From: Streptomyces katrae
GTDB taxonomy: Bacteria; Actinomycetota; Actinomycetes; Streptomycetales; Streptomycetaceae
Direction: 5' to 3'
Assembly (NCBI RefSeq): GCF_000966975.1
Contig: NZ_JZWV01000879.1
Span: 1-5,064, forward strand
DNA length: 5,064 bases
The notes under the pieces were generated by a model. The model was not told the origin of the DNA. It was given only the letters and a program-made list of their open reading frames with translations, and made no database searches. Made by a program: the position numbers and the translations under genes. Numbering within the stretch: the stretch's first letter is position 1; every line of letters starts with the position of its first letter. This document shows, piece by piece, positions 5,050 to 5,064 of the stretch.

Positions 5050-5064
5050 ATGGCTGTGACACAA
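5050..5064 (+). CDS. Start of a divergent gene, probably a LysR-type regulator (cut by window end)
   Basis: Only five codons (M-A-V-T-Q) are visible. The start at 5050 is favoured because the purine-rich GAAGAAG (5041-5047) sits just before it. The same frame is open back through ATG codons at 5029, 4966 and 4957, so the start is not certain. The upstream ones would overlap the promoter region. No domain can be recognised from five residues. The LysR assignment rests on the divergent position next to a YnfM-like transporter and on the T-N11-A box between them. Confidence 0.42.

Overview
The window has very high G+C, codons ending almost always in G or C, no TTA codon in any gene called here, and GGAGG-type ribosome binding sites. 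The proteins look like those of Streptomyces or a close actinobacterial relative. It reads as ordinary chromosomal sequence. No phage, CRISPR, tRNA/rRNA or intact transposase gene is visible, but there is one compact pair of palindromes that may be mobile-element debris.

Layout, left to right. (1) Positions 1-1244, plus strand: thymidine phosphorylase (deoA), missing only about a dozen N-terminal residues. (2) Positions 1245-1363: a dense RNA-structure region with two competing hairpins and a G-quadruplex-type run that ends in the next gene's ribosome binding site. (3) Positions 1364-1732, plus: a small STAS-domain (anti-anti-sigma-like) protein. Its last 105 bases overlap, antisense and codon for codon, the end of (4) positions 1628-2632, minus: a SigG/TIGR02960-type ECF sigma factor with a C-terminal SnoaL-like domain. 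(5) Positions 2723-3448, minus: a secreted L,D-transpeptidase with an N-terminal peptidoglycan-binding-like region. (6) Positions 3449-3637: the probable promoter of that gene plus two abutting palindromes, one exactly flanked by CTAG. (7) Positions 3638-4930, minus: a 12-TM MFS transporter of the YnfM type. (8) Positions 4931-5049: an A+T-richer divergent control region with a candidate LysR-type operator. (9) From about 5050, plus: the first codons of a divergent gene, inferred from context to be a LysR-type regulator.

How the parts may work together: deoA is nucleoside salvage. The STAS protein and the sigma factor converge and share DNA, so their mRNAs should form an antisense duplex. The L,D-transpeptidase acts in the cell wall and seems to be transcribed alone. 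The transporter and the divergent gene look like a classic regulator/efflux pair controlled from one shared intergenic region, and the transporter mRNA is predicted to be leaderless.

No clearly new multigene system is present. The most interesting signals are the G-rich/hairpin region before the STAS gene, the in-register antisense gene overlap marked by rare codons, the CTAG-flanked palindrome at the transporter stop codon, and the leaderless, operator-overlapped transporter promoter.
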